The notes beneath the pieces were generated by a model. The model was not told the origin of the DNA, searched no databases, and saw nothing but the letters and a program-made list of their open reading frames with translations. 64,000 bases of DNA from Acinetobacter lwoffii (lineage in GTDB: Bacteria; Pseudomonadota; Gammaproteobacteria; Pseudomonadales; Moraxellaceae), in assembly GCF_019048525.1 (NCBI RefSeq), contig NZ_CP077369.1, forward strand, positions 868,001-932,000, written 5' to 3'. How positions within the stretch are numbered: position 1 is the first letter of the stretch; the number at the start of each line of letters is the position of its first letter. This document shows positions 40,948-51,236 of the stretch, in pieces. Both the position numbers and the translations under genes were made by a program.

Positions 40948-43086
40948 TTATTGATCTGCCGGATGGAGTAGGGCCTGGGCCGAAGCACCGGCCATCGGAC
41001 GATAGAAATAGAAGCCCTGTCCAATCTGACAGTCACAATGGATCAGGGTATCCAGCTGTTCTGTATTCTCGATTCCTTCCACCAGAACATCCATTGCAAT
41101 ACTGGAGCCAATCTGGGTAATGGCTTTGACAATGGCCAGGGCAGATGGATCACTGTTCATACGCTCTACAAAGTTGCGGTCAATCTTGATGCAATCGACC
41201 GGATAGTCCTGCAAACGGGTCAGCGAAGAATGTCCGGTGCCAAAATCATCCAGTGAGATCTGGATTCCGGCCTGTTTCAGCAGGTTCAGGGCACGGACCA
41301 CATAATTGGCACCATGCTCGGACAGGCTCTGTTCGGTAATTTCCAGTTCAACTTTGTGGGCAGGAACATCAAAGTTGGATAGGCGTGCCAACAGTTTTTC
41401 GGCATAATCATCGCGCAGGAATTCGACCGGTGCAGCATTGATTGAAATCGGTAACAGATCCAGACCTTGTGCCTGCCAACGACTCATATCTGCAAAGACT
41501 TTCAGTTGCATGGTTTCACTAATGCGTGAGGCGAGTTCATAGTCCTGAAAGGCACCAAAAATTTCGGAAGGTAACTGAATGTTCTGATTCTGATCCTGCC
41601 AGCGTAATAGTGCTTCGAAACCAATCACTGCACCATCAGAAAGACGTACTTTAGGTTGGTAATAGGGAATGATCTGATCGGCCAGAATAATCTTGCGAGC
41701 CAGAGTCAGCTGCTTGGTTATATTTTCCAGTGACCCACACATTTCCTGATTAAACATGCGGATGCCACCACGACCACTATTTTTCAGGTCATTTAAGGCG
41801 ATATCAGCACATTTCAGCAGATTAGAGGTATTCAATGCATCACGTGGATAGATGGCACAGCCAATACTCATGGCACTGCTGATGCTATTGCCGACATAAT
41901 TGATGGGCTGATCCAGCTGGGCATAGGCCATTTGCGCCGTTGCCAGCAGCTGCTCTTCACTTTCCAGATTTTTGACCAGTACGGCAAATTCATCGCCACC
42001 CAAACGGGCGATGATGGTATTTGGCCCGAAGCAGGTCTGGAAACGTTTGCCCAAGACATGTAGCAGATGATCGCCGGCAATATGGCCCAAGGTGTCATTA
42101 ATATGCCGGAAATAGTCCAGATCAATCAGCAGTAAACCCGCCATGGTCTGCTGTTGTTTGGCCTTTAAAAGCACCTGCTTAAAGGTTTTATAGAAGGTAC
42201 TACGATTATACAGGCCGGTGAGTTCATCCCGTTTAATTACTTCTTTTAAACGCGTTTCTGCAATTTTTTGCTGACTGATATTACGTGATACACAGAGGAT
42301 ATTTTGAGTAATATTCTGCTGATCCAGAATCGGGGTGAGCAGATGATCCCAATATTGGATCGATTGATCTTTGATCTGGATTTTGCTGGAGAAACGGCTG
42401 TTTAAGCCTTGGGCTGCCTGTTTCAAAGCACGTTGCCCGGATTTTCGGGCTTCAGGGGTTAAGCGATTTAACCAGCACAATGAACGGTCCTGATCTTGTT
42501 CTGCGGTCTCATTTGCTTGTGCGAGACAGCCAGCTTGGTTGCTATGCTGAATCTCGCCTTCAGGACTGATAATGTTGATGCAGTCTGCGCTGGCATCCAA
42601 CATGTTTTCCTGGGTTGAAACAATCTGAGAAAGTTGCTGTTGGATTTCAAAATAATCATGCACATCAGTCAGGGAAACGGCCCATTGCAGCAAATGTTCA
42701 GGTTCATGATGAAATTTTACCGCTAGGGTACACATGCGATAATGGGTATCACTGCGTTTAATCCGGCACTGGGTTTCAAAGTTCTGATGCTGATCCAGCG
42801 CAGCATGCCACTGCGCTAAAAACAGCTGCAAGTCTTCTGCATGAATAAAGCTCTGCCATTGCGGATGACCCTGTTCATTCAGGTTCACGCCAAGATAATC
42901 AGTCAAGGCATCGTTAAAATATTGCAGATGTTTTTTGTTGCTGACCCACAAGGGTTGCGGTAAGGCATCGATCAGATTTTTTAACAAAACCGATTCAGAC
43001 AAGTGAACGTGGGGTGCAATCAGTGATGATGACGTCAGTGGCTTAGACCGACTCACAGCTCCCTGTTCAAATTTATCATGCTTCAT
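40948..43086 (-). CDS. PAS-GGDEF-EAL cyclic-di-GMP protein
   Basis: This 712-aa protein reads as two N-terminal PAS-like sensors (about 35-150 and 155-280), a GGDEF domain (about 283-440; intact GGDEF at 363-367) and an EAL domain (about 455-705). The EAL motifs are intact: FEALLRW, DDFGTGHSSL, KIDRNFV, VEGIE. It could therefore both make and break cyclic-di-GMP; which activity dominates cannot be read. No RxxD inhibitory site precedes GGDEF, and there is no membrane segment. The start is ATG 43086; an upstream TTG is in frame. The control of motility and biofilm is the usual output. Divergent from rarA. Confidence 0.9.
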   Translation of the reverse strand: MKHDKFEQGAVSRSKPLTSSSLIAPHVHLSESVLLKNLIDALPQPLWVSNKKHLQYFNDALTDYLGVNLNEQGHPQWQSFIHAEDLQLFLAQWHAALDQHQNFETQCRIKRSDTHYRMCTLAVKFHHEPEHLLQWAVSLTDVHDYFEIQQQLSQIVSTQENMLDASADCINIISPEGEIQHSNQAGCLAQANETAEQDQDRSLCWLNRLTPEARKSGQRALKQAAQGLNSRFSSKIQIKDQSIQYWDHLLTPILDQQNITQNILCVSRNISQQKIAETRLKEVIKRDELTGLYNRSTFYKTFKQVLLKAKQQQTMAGLLLIDLDYFRHINDTLGHIAGDHLLHVLGKRFQTCFGPNTIIARLGGDEFAVLVKNLESEEQLLATAQMAYAQLDQPINYVGNSISSAMSIGCAIYPRDALNTSNLLKCADIALNDLKNSGRGGIRMFNQEMCGSLENITKQLTLARKIILADQIIPYYQPKVRLSDGAVIGFEALLRWQDQNQNIQLPSEIFGAFQDYELASRISETMQLKVFADMSRWQAQGLDLLPISINAAPVEFLRDDYAEKLLARLSNFDVPAHKVELEITEQSLSEHGANYVVRALNLLKQAGIQISLDDFGTGHSSLTRLQDYPVDCIKIDRNFVERMNSDPSALAIVKAITQIGSSIAMDVLVEGIENTEQLDTLIHCDCQIGQGFYFYRPMAGASAQALLHPADQ

Positions 43087-43349
43087 GCATTCACCACTAC
43101 AACCCAAAAGTGCCCAAGGGGCGAGATAAGTTTCTTTTAATTAGAATAAACAATATGAAAATTACACTGTAATTAATTCACAATTAATCATGTTCAAATT
43201 ATTCGCTTTTATAGAGATTAATTCATTCAGAATTAAAAAAATAGAGGATATCTACATAAATTAATTTTTTATGCTTGATGTTTGCATTCTTGGAATCAAA
43301 ACTGCTGATGTTAGAATGAGATCAGAATTTAGTTTGAGCCAATAATAAC

Positions 43350-44618
43350 ATGTCAGATAGTCATATCCCGCTTCCAGAACGCTTACGGCCACGCGACCTT
43401 ACACAGATTATCGGGCAGGAACATTTGCTGGGAGAACATGCGCCCTTACGCCAGATGATTGATCAGGGGCATCTGCCTTCGATCATTTTTTGGGGACCTC
43501 CCGGGGTCGGCAAAACTACCATTGCCTTATTATTGGCTCAAGCGGTAGACCGGCCTTTTATCAGTCTGTCTGCCCTGAATACCGGCGTGAAAGAGCTACG
43601 TGAAATCATTGCCGAAGGTGGCGATTTGCTGACGCCAGTGGTGTTTATTGACGAAATTCACCGTTTTAATAAATCCCAGCAGGATGCATTATTAAATGCG
43701 GTCGAGAAAGGCAAAATTACCCTGATTGGCGCCACCACCGAAAACCCGTCTTTCGAAGTGAATAGTGCTTTGTTATCACGTTGTCAGGTGTATAGCCTGA
43801 ATGCATTGAGTGCTGAATCGATTCAGACTTTGTTGACGCAAGCCTTGCAAAATGACTCTTTCTTACAGGAAAGACATATCCTGATTGAAGAATTTGATGC
43901 CCTGATCCAGTTCGCGGCAGGAGATGCCCGCAAGGCGCTGAATTTACTGGATCTGATTGCCAGTACCTTTGAAGCGGATATGGAAAATATCATTACCAAT
44001 GCGGTGGTGGTGAAAGTGGCACAGCAAAATATTGCCCGCTATGACAAGTCTGGTGAGCAGCACTATGATTTAGTTTCGGCCTTTATTAAATCAATTCGCG
44101 GCAGTGACCCAGATGCGGCCCTGTACTGGATGGCACGCATGCTCAAAGGCGGTGAAGATCCGGTATTCATTGCACGGCGCATGTTGATTGCCGCATCCGA
44201 AGATATCGGCAACTCCAATCCAAATGCTTTGCTATTGGCTGGTGAATGTTTCCGTTCTGTGCAAGCCGTAGGCATGCCGGAATGCAGGATTATTTTGGGA
44301 CAATGTGCGGTTTATCTAGCGACCAGTGCCAAAAGTAATAGTACCTATCTGGCGATTAACAAGGCGATGGAACTCGCAGATAAAACCTCAAATCTGCCAG
44401 TGCCTTTGCACTTAAGGAATGCACCGACCAAACTGATGAAAGAACAGGGCTATGGCGTGGATTATCTGTATCCGCATAATTATCCTGAGCATTTTGTGCT
44501 GCAAGAATATATGCCGCCAGAATTGAAAAATACCAAACTGTATGAATCAGCACGTAATAAACGTGAAGTTGAAGGGGAGCGTTTACAGCAACGCCGTTGG
44601 CAACAGCAACAACAGTAG
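43350..44618 (+). CDS. rarA: Replication-associated recombination protein A (RarA/MgsA)
   Basis: This 422-aa clamp-loader-like AAA+ ATPase acts at stalled forks. It shows [17 protein letters not shown], Walker [10 protein letters not shown], Walker [20 protein letters not shown], sensor 1 [21 protein letters not shown], and the C-terminal MgsA domain ([37 protein letters not shown]). The Gln/Arg-rich tail is low complexity. No strong Shine-Dalgarno is visible before ATG 43350. Confidence 0.96.
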   Translation: MSDSHIPLPERLRPRDLTQIIGQEHLLGEHAPLRQMIDQGHLPSIIFWGPPGVGKTTIALLLAQAVDRPFISLSALNTGVKELREIIAEGGDLLTPVVFIDEIHRFNKSQQDALLNAVEKGKITLIGATTENPSFEVNSALLSRCQVYSLNALSAESIQTLLTQALQNDSFLQERHILIEEFDALIQFAAGDARKALNLLDLIASTFEADMENIITNAVVVKVAQQNIARYDKSGEQHYDLVSAFIKSIRGSDPDAALYWMARMLKGGEDPVFIARRMLIAASEDIGNSNPNALLLAGECFRSVQAVGMPECRIILGQCAVYLATSAKSNSTYLAINKAMELADKTSNLPVPLHLRNAPTKLMKEQGYGVDYLYPHNYPEHFVLQEYMPPELKNTKLYESARNKREVEGERLQQRRWQQQQQ

Positions 44619-44654
44619 CAATAAAGCTGGGTATCTCAACTAATTGAACAGAGT

Positions 44655-44790
44655 AAAAAAAGCCCAATTCAAGGTGAATTGGGCTGAAAGTAGGATGTTT
44701 TTTGAGGGAGATAACATCCTAGAGGGTAGAGGAAAAATCTGGTCGGCAAATATGGAGCTAAGTGCATCAATTCACTGATTTGCCTGGTAT
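44655..44790 (-). ncRNA. Candidate structured small RNA between rarA and purC
   Basis: On the minus strand, a good promoter (next entry) predicts a start near 44790. The RNA of about 135 nt would fold into hairpin GGCAAAT / ATTTGCC (44745-44751 with 44778-44784), hairpin TAGGATGTT / AACATCCTA (about 44691-44720), and a terminator GCCCAATTCA-AGG-TGAATTGGGC (44662-44684) followed by seven T. The T tract exists only on this strand, so the terminator does not fit rarA, which runs the other way. purC has its own terminator before it. No coding frame is apparent. The family is not recognised. Confidence 0.62.
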
Positions 44791-44796
44791 GAGATA

Positions 44797-44825
44797 ATAT
44801 TAATGCAGATAGTTTTTGATGTAAA
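44797..44825 (-). promoter_or_regulatory. Predicted promoter of the 44655-44790 RNA
   Basis: TTTACA (complement of 44820-44825) and TAATAT (complement of 44797-44802) are 17 bp apart, a near-ideal sigma-70 spacing. Confidence 0.55.
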
Positions 44826-44875
44826 AACGATCATTTTAATAATAAAAATTTATTTTTCCGATTAAAAACCGGAAA

Positions 44876-44907
44876 TAAAAAAACCGAGCTAAAAAGCTCG
44901 GTTTTTT
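44876..44907 (-). terminator. Terminator of purC
   Basis: AACCGAGCT pairs with AGCTCGGTT across AAAA. Runs of T follow on both strands, so it may be bidirectional. It lies about 20 bp past the purC stop. Confidence 0.9.
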
Positions 44908-44927
44908 CGAATCTGCGCATTTCCAGA

Positions 44928-45647
44928 TTAGATGTTGTCCAGGTTGATACCTAAACGGCCAGCCACTTCTTCATAGGCTTCAACCACGCCGCCTAAACCT
45001 TGACGGAAACGGTCTTTATCCAGTTTTTTCTTGGTGTCTTTGTCCCATAGACGGCAACCGTCTGGAGAGAATTCATCACCAAGTACGATACGGTCGTGGA
45101 ACACACCAAATTCAAGTTTGAAATCGACCAGAATCATGTTACCTGCGTCAAACAATGCTTTAAGCACGTCGTTCACTTGGTAAGTCAATTCTTTCATTTT
45201 CGCCAATTGTTCAGCAGTTGCCCAACCTAAAGCAATGGCTTGTGATTCATTGACCATTGGATCGCCAAGCGCATCATCTTTAAAGAACAATTCAAATGTT
45301 GGAGGAGTCAGTTCCTTGCCTTCTTCCACACCCAGGCGGCGGCATAAAGAACCTGCTGCATAGTTACGGATCACACATTCAACCGGGATCATATCCAGTT
45401 TTTTCACCAGCACTTCATTTGGAGTCAGTAGCTTTTCAAAGTGGGTCTCAATTCCCGCTTCTGCCAGTTTTTCCATGATGAAGGCGTTAAAACGGTTGTT
45501 CACCTTGCCTTTACGATCTAGTTGCTCAATTTTTTCGCCATTGAATGCTGAGGCATCATCGCGAAAGACTAAAATCAGATGGTCTGAACTGTCTGTGGTG
45601 TAGACAGATTTCGCTTTACCAGTATAGAGCAAGGTTTGTTTTAACAT
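44928..45647 (-). CDS. purC: SAICAR synthetase
   Basis: PurC joins aspartate to CAIR in purine synthesis. The 239-aa protein has [34 protein letters not shown], the [12 protein letters not shown] segment and the late [29 protein letters not shown]. It is complete. The order dapA-bamC-purC is conserved from E. coli, although these products act in different pathways. Confidence 0.97.
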   Translation of the reverse strand: MLKQTLLYTGKAKSVYTTDSSDHLILVFRDDASAFNGEKIEQLDRKGKVNNRFNAFIMEKLAEAGIETHFEKLLTPNEVLVKKLDMIPVECVIRNYAAGSLCRRLGVEEGKELTPPTFELFFKDDALGDPMVNESQAIALGWATAEQLAKMKELTYQVNDVLKALFDAGNMILVDFKLEFGVFHDRIVLGDEFSPDGCRLWDKDTKKKLDKDRFRQGLGGVVEAYEEVAGRLGINLDNI

Positions 45648-45684
45648 GAGGGAACCTTTTACAAAAAAAAATGCCTAGAAATGT

Positions 45685-46290
45685 CTAGGCTGGCCAATTT
45701 TGGTAAATCTGGTTGAGCAGTTCTGCAGCTTTTTCACGGTCGGCAAAACTGTTATCGGCATTGAACACAGCAAGGTTATTACTCGAACCGACAGAAGATA
45801 ATCTTAATACATAGGTCTGCTGGTCGACCTTAATCGTGACTTCGTAACGATTTTTGCTCTGCGCAACGATGCTATGATTCAGACTGCTGAGGGTGGCAAG
45901 TGTATATTGCCAAATTGTAGCAGAATTTCCCTCAATTTTAAGCAGCGGATTAAGATTTCCGTCAGTGACCAACTGTGGTTGACCCACTGTATTGGTTTCG
46001 GTTAGATCAGCTGTATTTGAGTTTTCAGTCTGGGCTTGTGGGCGTGGCAAGGCAAAACGGTTGCCACGCTGGTTTTCAAGCTTCGGTGCATGTTCAATTG
46101 CAAGCGGATCAACTGTTGGAGCAGGATACAATGGCGTTGCAGGACGAACCATGGCGCCTTCAGGATATTGTAAAGCTTCCAGGGTAGTAGTCTCTTTATA
46201 GTCTAAAGTGCCGTTATTAAAGGCCATTGAACTACAACCTGCCAAACTGAATACTGAAAGTGTAAGGCTAAGTCCTAAACGTAATTGCAT
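45685..46290 (-). CDS. bamC: BamC/NlpB-like lipoprotein
   Basis: The 201-aa lipoprotein (signal with SLAGCSS) starts its mature part with a Pro-rich segment (LEALQYPEGAMVRPATPLYPAPTVDPLA) like the unstructured N-terminus of BamC, followed by a single compact domain. E. coli BamC has two domains and about 340 aa, so this is a short form. The identification rests mainly on the dapA-X-purC position and the N-terminus. It would be part of the outer-membrane protein assembly complex. Confidence 0.75.
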   Translation of the reverse strand: MQLRLGLSLTLSVFSLAGCSSMAFNNGTLDYKETTTLEALQYPEGAMVRPATPLYPAPTVDPLAIEHAPKLENQRGNRFALPRPQAQTENSNTADLTETNTVGQPQLVTDGNLNPLLKIEGNSATIWQYTLATLSSLNHSIVAQSKNRYEVTIKVDQQTYVLRLSSVGSSNNLAVFNADNSFADREKAAELLNQIYQNWPA

Positions 46291-46304
46291 AATCTTGTGC
46301 TCTT

Positions 46305-47204
46305 TTATTTAATAACGCCCGCTTCGACCAGTGCTTCATGAAGCGGAGCGCGATATTGTTCTGCAAGTGGTGTTAATGGAAGGCGAATACCCGTACCAAT
46401 TAAGCCCATGTCATGGAGTGCCCATTTCACAGGAATTGGGTTCGATTCGCAAAATAAAATATTGTGTAAATTTGCAACCTGAGCATTTAACTGTTCAGCT
46501 GTGGTTGCATCACCGGCAATGGCGGCAGCACACACTTCGCTCATAGCTTTCGGAGCCACATTCGCTGTGACCGAGATATTACCTTTGGCACCATGACCGA
46601 TCAGCTGATATGCAGTGGCATCATCACCCGAATAAACAGTCATGTCTTTGCCTACAAGACCTTGTAGCAGTTCAGCACCGCGCGGTACATCGCCAGTCGC
46701 ATCTTTAATACCGATAATTTGTGGAATATCCGCCAGGCGAATCACGGTTTCATTGGCCATATCCACACCGGTACGGCCTGGAACATTATAAAGAATCTGT
46801 GGCAGGTCAACAGCTTCAGCAATAGCTTTATAATGCTGATACAAGCCTTCCTGAGTCGGTTTGTTATAATATGGCGTTACCAGTAAAGCGGCATCTGCCC
46901 CTAGCTCTTTGGCTTCGCGGGTCAGTTCGATCGCTTCACGGGTCGAGTTCGCACCTGTGCCGGCAATAATAGGAATACGTTTGTTGGCCACACGAATGAT
47001 TTCTTTGATCACCTGGGTGTGTTCACTCATACTGAGAGTAGAGGCTTCGCCTGTTGTTCCAACGGCGACAATACTGTTGGTGCCCTCTGCAATGTGCCAT
47101 TCAACCAGCTTCTCGAGACCCTTCCAATCTACGCTGCCATCTTCAAACATAGGGGTGACGATTGCGACTATGGAACCTTGAATGGTCTGTGCTTGCTGAG
47201 TCAT
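46305..47204 (-). CDS. dapA: 4-hydroxy-tetrahydrodipicolinate synthase
   Basis: DapA condenses pyruvate with aspartate semialdehyde in lysine/diaminopimelate synthesis. The 299-aa protein has the GTTGEASTLS motif, LLVTPYYNKPTQEGLYQHYKAIAE, the Tyr in YNVPGRTGVDM, the Schiff-base Lys in IGIKDATGD and the YSGDDATA loop. It is followed after 14 bp by the BamC-like gene. Confidence 0.97.
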   Translation of the reverse strand: MTQQAQTIQGSIVAIVTPMFEDGSVDWKGLEKLVEWHIAEGTNSIVAVGTTGEASTLSMSEHTQVIKEIIRVANKRIPIIAGTGANSTREAIELTREAKELGADAALLVTPYYNKPTQEGLYQHYKAIAEAVDLPQILYNVPGRTGVDMANETVIRLADIPQIIGIKDATGDVPRGAELLQGLVGKDMTVYSGDDATAYQLIGHGAKGNISVTANVAPKAMSEVCAAAIAGDATTAEQLNAQVANLHNILFCESNPIPVKWALHDMGLIGTGIRLPLTPLAEQYRAPLHEALVEAGVIK

Positions 47205-47928
47205 TTTAAAAAACTATCCTATTTGTCCATCCGAAAGGAATGAGAAAACATAAATTGGGATGGATTTGTATTTTGATTTATAGCAAATTCAATAGATTTG
47301 CATTGAATTGAATATTGCTTATGCAAATTATGACTGATCAAACGCATAAGAACAATATGCTTTAGTAAAAGCTACTGAATTCTTTATACAAAGCCTTTTG
47401 GAAACAATCAAGTAATAAATAAGATGATTTATAAAGCAAAATCCTGAGACCAAAGTTATGTCTCCAGTCTAGACAATGGAGGAGATTACCCCAAATGAAC
47501 CCAATAATGATAAGGCTTGTGCAAAAAGATCAGCTGAAAACTGCCATTTTTATGCCTTTTAATTTTTGATTAATAGTTATATTGGATAAATTGAGACCTC
47601 GTACATCTTGATCGTACTCTCGTACCAAAACAAATAAAGCCAAAAACGACTAAGACTAATCTTTTTTAAATATCAATAAATTGAGAATTTTTTTTCTTAT
47701 CGGTTAATTTTTTAACTTGATGTATAAGCTTTAAACTCTAAGTCTTGAACTTTATGATGTTCTGATTAAGTGTTTTTGCGACTTTATCAGTCAGCATCTT
47801 CAATTCATCTACTTCAGCTCCTTATGGAATATCCAAGCAAAACGTTCAACTTATTGATAGTTATTTCTGCAATCAGGCTCATAGATGATGGCTGTCTTTT
47901 GTAACGCTGATTGAACAAGGATAATCCA
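47205..47928. other. Intergenic region upstream of dapA and the AAHS transporter
   Basis: No convincing gene lies here. A 24-codon frame with GGAGGAG ahead (about 47494-47568) is noted but too short to claim. CGTAC occurs three times within about 25 bp (near 47600-47625), a possible regulator site for the transporter. The dapA promoter should be near the left end. Confidence 0.45.
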
Positions 47929-49134
47929 ATGGAAAAATCAGACAATAAGCATGCTATCGTCACGGTCGCGATCTGTTTTCTGATTGCGGTGATTGAAGGC
48001 TTAGATATTCAGGCAGCCGGAATTGCTGCTGCAGGTATTCGTGAGCATTTTGGTCTCGATAGTTCCCAGTTGGGTGTGTTTTTTAGTGCAGGGATTCTGG
48101 GTTTATTACCGGGTGCACTGGTTGGTGGTCGATTTGCGGACCGCATTGGCCGTAAGAAAGTCTTGATCTGGTCAACAGCAATATTTGCTGTATTTACCTT
48201 ATGTACGGTTTGGGTCAATAGCTTTAACAGCTTGCTGGCAATGCGTTTCCTGGCTGGAGCAGGTCTGGGCGGCGCGATGCCAATTCTGATCACGCTTGCT
48301 TCTGAAGCAGTCTCTCCACAAAACCGTGGCCGTGCAGTGGGCTTGATGTACTGCGGCATGCCAGTCGGCGCAGCGATTTTGTCTTTGATTGCGGCGACTG
48401 AATTTGGTGCCAACTGGAAAAATGTTTTCTATCTCGGTGGTCTGTTACCGATTTTTGCCATTCCGCTGATGATGCTATTTTTGCCTGAATCGCAGGAATA
48501 CCTGAAAGCACAGAACAAAACGGCTGCAGAACTTGCCGTTACACCGAAGGGTTCATTTAAGGATCTGTTTAATTCGGACAACCTGTTGCGTACGCTGTGT
48601 ATCTGGGTGAGCTACTTCTTTACCTTGATGGTGGTTTACATCATGTTGAGCTGGTTGCCATCATTGTTTATGGAACTTGGCTTTACCCGTAAAGATGGTT
48701 CAACTGCACAATTCTACTTCATGGTTACAGCGACGATTGGTACGATTATTTTGGGTATGCTGACCGACCGCTGGAAGAAAGCCTATGTGATCCTGTTGAT
48801 GTACGGCGGTATTCTGGCAGGTCTACTGGCGCTGAATGGTGCAAGCTCGCTGAACCAGATGTATATGGCAGCAGCATTGGCCGGTGCCTTCGTGATTGGC
48901 TGTCAGGGTGTACTGTATGCCTTCGGTAGTATCGTTTATCCGACAGAAGTGCGTGGTACTGGTGTTGGTGTTGCATCTGCAGTTGGCCGTATCGGTGCCA
49001 TGCTGGGGCCAGTCATTGCCGGTCAGTTATTGACAGCAGGTTTCGGTGCTGCGGGGGTCATTACTGCTGCGATCCCATGTATCATCATCTCTGCATTATG
49101 TATGCTGTTCCTGGTGAACCGCACTAAAGTGTAA
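47929..49134 (+). CDS. MFS transporter of the aromatic acid:H+ symporter (AAHS) family
   Basis: This 401-aa protein has 12 membrane helices and MFS signatures: GRFADRIGRKKVL between helices 2 and 3, RFLAGAGLGGAMPILITLASEAV with SPQNRGRAVG, and DRWKKAY in the second half. It resembles MhpT/PcaK/BenK-type importers of aromatic acids. The substrate cannot be deduced, as no catabolic genes adjoin. The start is ATG 47929, with AAGGA 7 bp upstream; an in-frame TTG is at 47911. Confidence 0.88.
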   Translation: MEKSDNKHAIVTVAICFLIAVIEGLDIQAAGIAAAGIREHFGLDSSQLGVFFSAGILGLLPGALVGGRFADRIGRKKVLIWSTAIFAVFTLCTVWVNSFNSLLAMRFLAGAGLGGAMPILITLASEAVSPQNRGRAVGLMYCGMPVGAAILSLIAATEFGANWKNVFYLGGLLPIFAIPLMMLFLPESQEYLKAQNKTAAELAVTPKGSFKDLFNSDNLLRTLCIWVSYFFTLMVVYIMLSWLPSLFMELGFTRKDGSTAQFYFMVTATIGTIILGMLTDRWKKAYVILLMYGGILAGLLALNGASSLNQMYMAAALAGAFVIGCQGVLYAFGSIVYPTEVRGTGVGVASAVGRIGAMLGPVIAGQLLTAGFGAAGVITAAIPCIIISALCMLFLVNRTKV

Positions 49135-49147
49135 GGTTCAACGATTT

Positions 49148-49175
49148 AAAAAAGCCTGCTCTTGCAGGCTTTTTT
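49148..49175 (+). terminator. Terminator after the AAHS transporter gene
   Basis: AAAAAAGCCTGC pairs with GCAGGCTTTTTT across TCTT. The rest of the gap to pncA (49179-49442) is AT-rich and shows no gene. Confidence 0.92.
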
Positions 49176-49442
49176 ATTTTCTGAATTTAAGAATTAAATA
49201 CACTGTTTTATTATTAAAAAGACTCATCACTTTATCTTAAAACTTATTTTTTTTGCAGAGATCTAGCTTGATACAAGCCCGGAACTCATCTCATATTTGT
49301 CAAAAACAATGAATCTATTGATCTGCTCATATACACATGCCGAGAATACACAGTCATGCCATTTTTAACCGTAGAGCTAAAAATCCTGAGGTATTTTGCG
49401 CTATGCTTGGGCATAAATCGAGATTTCAATGGATGAAAACAG

Positions 49443-50072
49443 ATGCAGAATAATGTTGCTTTACTGGTCGTAGACGTACAAAGAGGATTTACCCCGGGAG
49501 GCAATCTGGCTGTAGCCAATGCTGACCAGATTATTCCAAATATTAATCTATTGGGGCAGCATTTTAAGCATATTATCCTGACCCAAGACTGGCATCCGGA
49601 CAACCATATTTCCTTTGTAGACAACCATCCCGGCAAAGTAGCCTATGACAGTATTCAGCTGGATTATGGTACTCAGGTTTTATGGCCAAAGCATTGTGTG
49701 CAAGGGACACTCGATGCCGAACTGCATCCGGATTTAAATTTACCGCAAGCACAACTCATCATTCGCAAGGGTTTTCATTCCCAGATCGACAGTTACTCGG
49801 CCTTTATGGAAGCTGACCAGAAAACCACGACGGGTCTTGCTGGCTATCTGCGTGAACGTGGGATTGATACCGTATTTGTGGTCGGGATTGCTACGGACTT
49901 TTGTGTGGCCTGGACTGCAATCGATGCCTGCAAACTGGGCTTTAAAACCTATGTGATTGCCGATGCCACCAAGGGCATTGACCTGAATGGTTCCTTGCAA
50001 CATGCCTGGCAGGATATGCTGTCGCATGGCGTGAAACGTATCTATGTGAAAGATATTGTTCAAGCAGCTTAA
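49443..50072 (+). CDS. pncA: Nicotinamidase
   Basis: PncA deamidates nicotinamide to nicotinate for NAD salvage. The 209-aa protein shows the Asp of the triad in LLVVDVQRGFTPGG, metal-binding TQDWHPDNHISF, the Lys in LWPKHCVQGT and the Cys in VGIATDFCVAWTA, all in family order. The next step, PncB, is encoded at 62238. Only a weak GGA is seen before the start. Confidence 0.95.
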   Translation: MQNNVALLVVDVQRGFTPGGNLAVANADQIIPNINLLGQHFKHIILTQDWHPDNHISFVDNHPGKVAYDSIQLDYGTQVLWPKHCVQGTLDAELHPDLNLPQAQLIIRKGFHSQIDSYSAFMEADQKTTTGLAGYLRERGIDTVFVVGIATDFCVAWTAIDACKLGFKTYVIADATKGIDLNGSLQHAWQDMLSHGVKRIYVKDIVQAA

Positions 50073-50132
50073 CACTGGATAGGGATAGAACTTAATATCC
50101 CTTTGATCTTATTTATATTTGAATATAAAAAT

Positions 50133-50157
50133 TCAGGCATCAACGGGTGCCTGTTTT
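50133..50157 (+). terminator. Terminator after pncA
   Basis: CAGGCA pairs with TGCCTG across eight bases and is followed by TTTT. It covers the position of the earliest in-frame start of the next gene, which supports a later start for that gene. Confidence 0.7.
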
Positions 50158-50188
50158 ATCTTGCTTTTTCTCCCTTAATGTCACCTGG

Positions 50189-51145
50189 ATGAAACCCATG
50201 TCAGCCTTGCTCCAGTTTAGCCAATTTGTCCAAAAAACCTTTGCTTTATGGGTGCTGCTTTTTTCCGGCATTGCCTTGATGATCCCTGAAACTTTTGTCT
50301 GGTTACGGGCTTATATTCCGTGGATGTTGGGCATCATTATGTTTGGCATGGGTATGACCATGACGGTAGGCGATTTTAAAAGTGTCCTGCAAAGTCCGAA
50401 AGCAGTAGCGATTGGCGTGGTGGCCCAGTTTGTGGTGATGCCAGGTTTGGCTTTTCTACTGTGCAAGCTGTTTCAGCTGCCACCAGAGATTGCCATCGGG
50501 GTAATCTTGGTGGGTTGCTGTCCGGGTGGAACCGCATCCAATGTGATTACCTATATGGCCAAGGGCAATACCGCCTTGTCTGTTGCCTGTACCTCGGTTT
50601 CGACTTTACTGGCGCCCATTTTAACTCCGGCCATTTTCTATGTGTTGGCCAGTCAGTGGATCGAGATCAATGCCTGGTCGATGCTGGTGTCGATCTTACA
50701 GGTGGTGTTATTCCCAATTATTCTGGGCTTAATCGTACGGGCGCTACTCAAGCAAAAAGTCACGGCCTATATTCAGGTGATGCCGTTGATTTCTGTAATA
50801 GCGATTGTGGCAATTGTCGCGGCGATTATTGCCGGCAGCAAAACCCAGATTCTGGAATCCGGTTTAATGATTTTAGGAATCGTGGCCTTACACAATGGTA
50901 TGGGCTATTTACTGGGTTATTGGACCAGTCGTATATTTCACTTGGCAGAAATAGACTGTCGTGCAGTATCCATTGAAGTCGGGATGCAGAATTCTGGTCT
51001 GGGTGTGGCCTTGGCGGCAACCCATTTTGCCGCATCACCACTTACCGCTTTACCAAGTGCCATTTTCAGTCTGTGGCATAATATTTCAGGGCCAGCTTTA
51101 GCCACTTATTGGGCTGCCAGACAAACTGAAAAAACAGACACCTAA
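50189..51145 (+). CDS. Bile acid:sodium symporter (BASS) family transporter
   Basis: This 318-aa protein of about ten membrane helices has the BASS core: MLGIIMFGMGMTMTVGDFK, VLVGCCPGGTASNVITYMAKGNTALSVACTSVSTLLAPILTP and SIEVGMQNSGLGVALA. The GCCPGG and EVGMQNSGL stretches are the sodium/substrate sites in the family. The substrate is unknown; bacterial members move organic acids and pantothenate-like compounds. ATG 50189 and ATG 50198 are both possible starts. Confidence 0.88.
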   Translation: MKPMSALLQFSQFVQKTFALWVLLFSGIALMIPETFVWLRAYIPWMLGIIMFGMGMTMTVGDFKSVLQSPKAVAIGVVAQFVVMPGLAFLLCKLFQLPPEIAIGVILVGCCPGGTASNVITYMAKGNTALSVACTSVSTLLAPILTPAIFYVLASQWIEINAWSMLVSILQVVLFPIILGLIVRALLKQKVTAYIQVMPLISVIAIVAIVAAIIAGSKTQILESGLMILGIVALHNGMGYLLGYWTSRIFHLAEIDCRAVSIEVGMQNSGLGVALAATHFAASPLTALPSAIFSLWHNISGPALATYWAARQTEKTDT

Positions 51146-51236
51146 TTGCAGTTTGATGACAGCGCACAACAAGCCAGAGCATGATGTTTTATAATTTTAA
51201 AAATTAAAATATTAATTTATATCGATTTATCGGGCT

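Noticed and set aside
47494..47568. A 24-codon frame with GGAGGAG upstream
   Set aside because: It is too short, has no recognisable sequence, and the spacing to the start is long.
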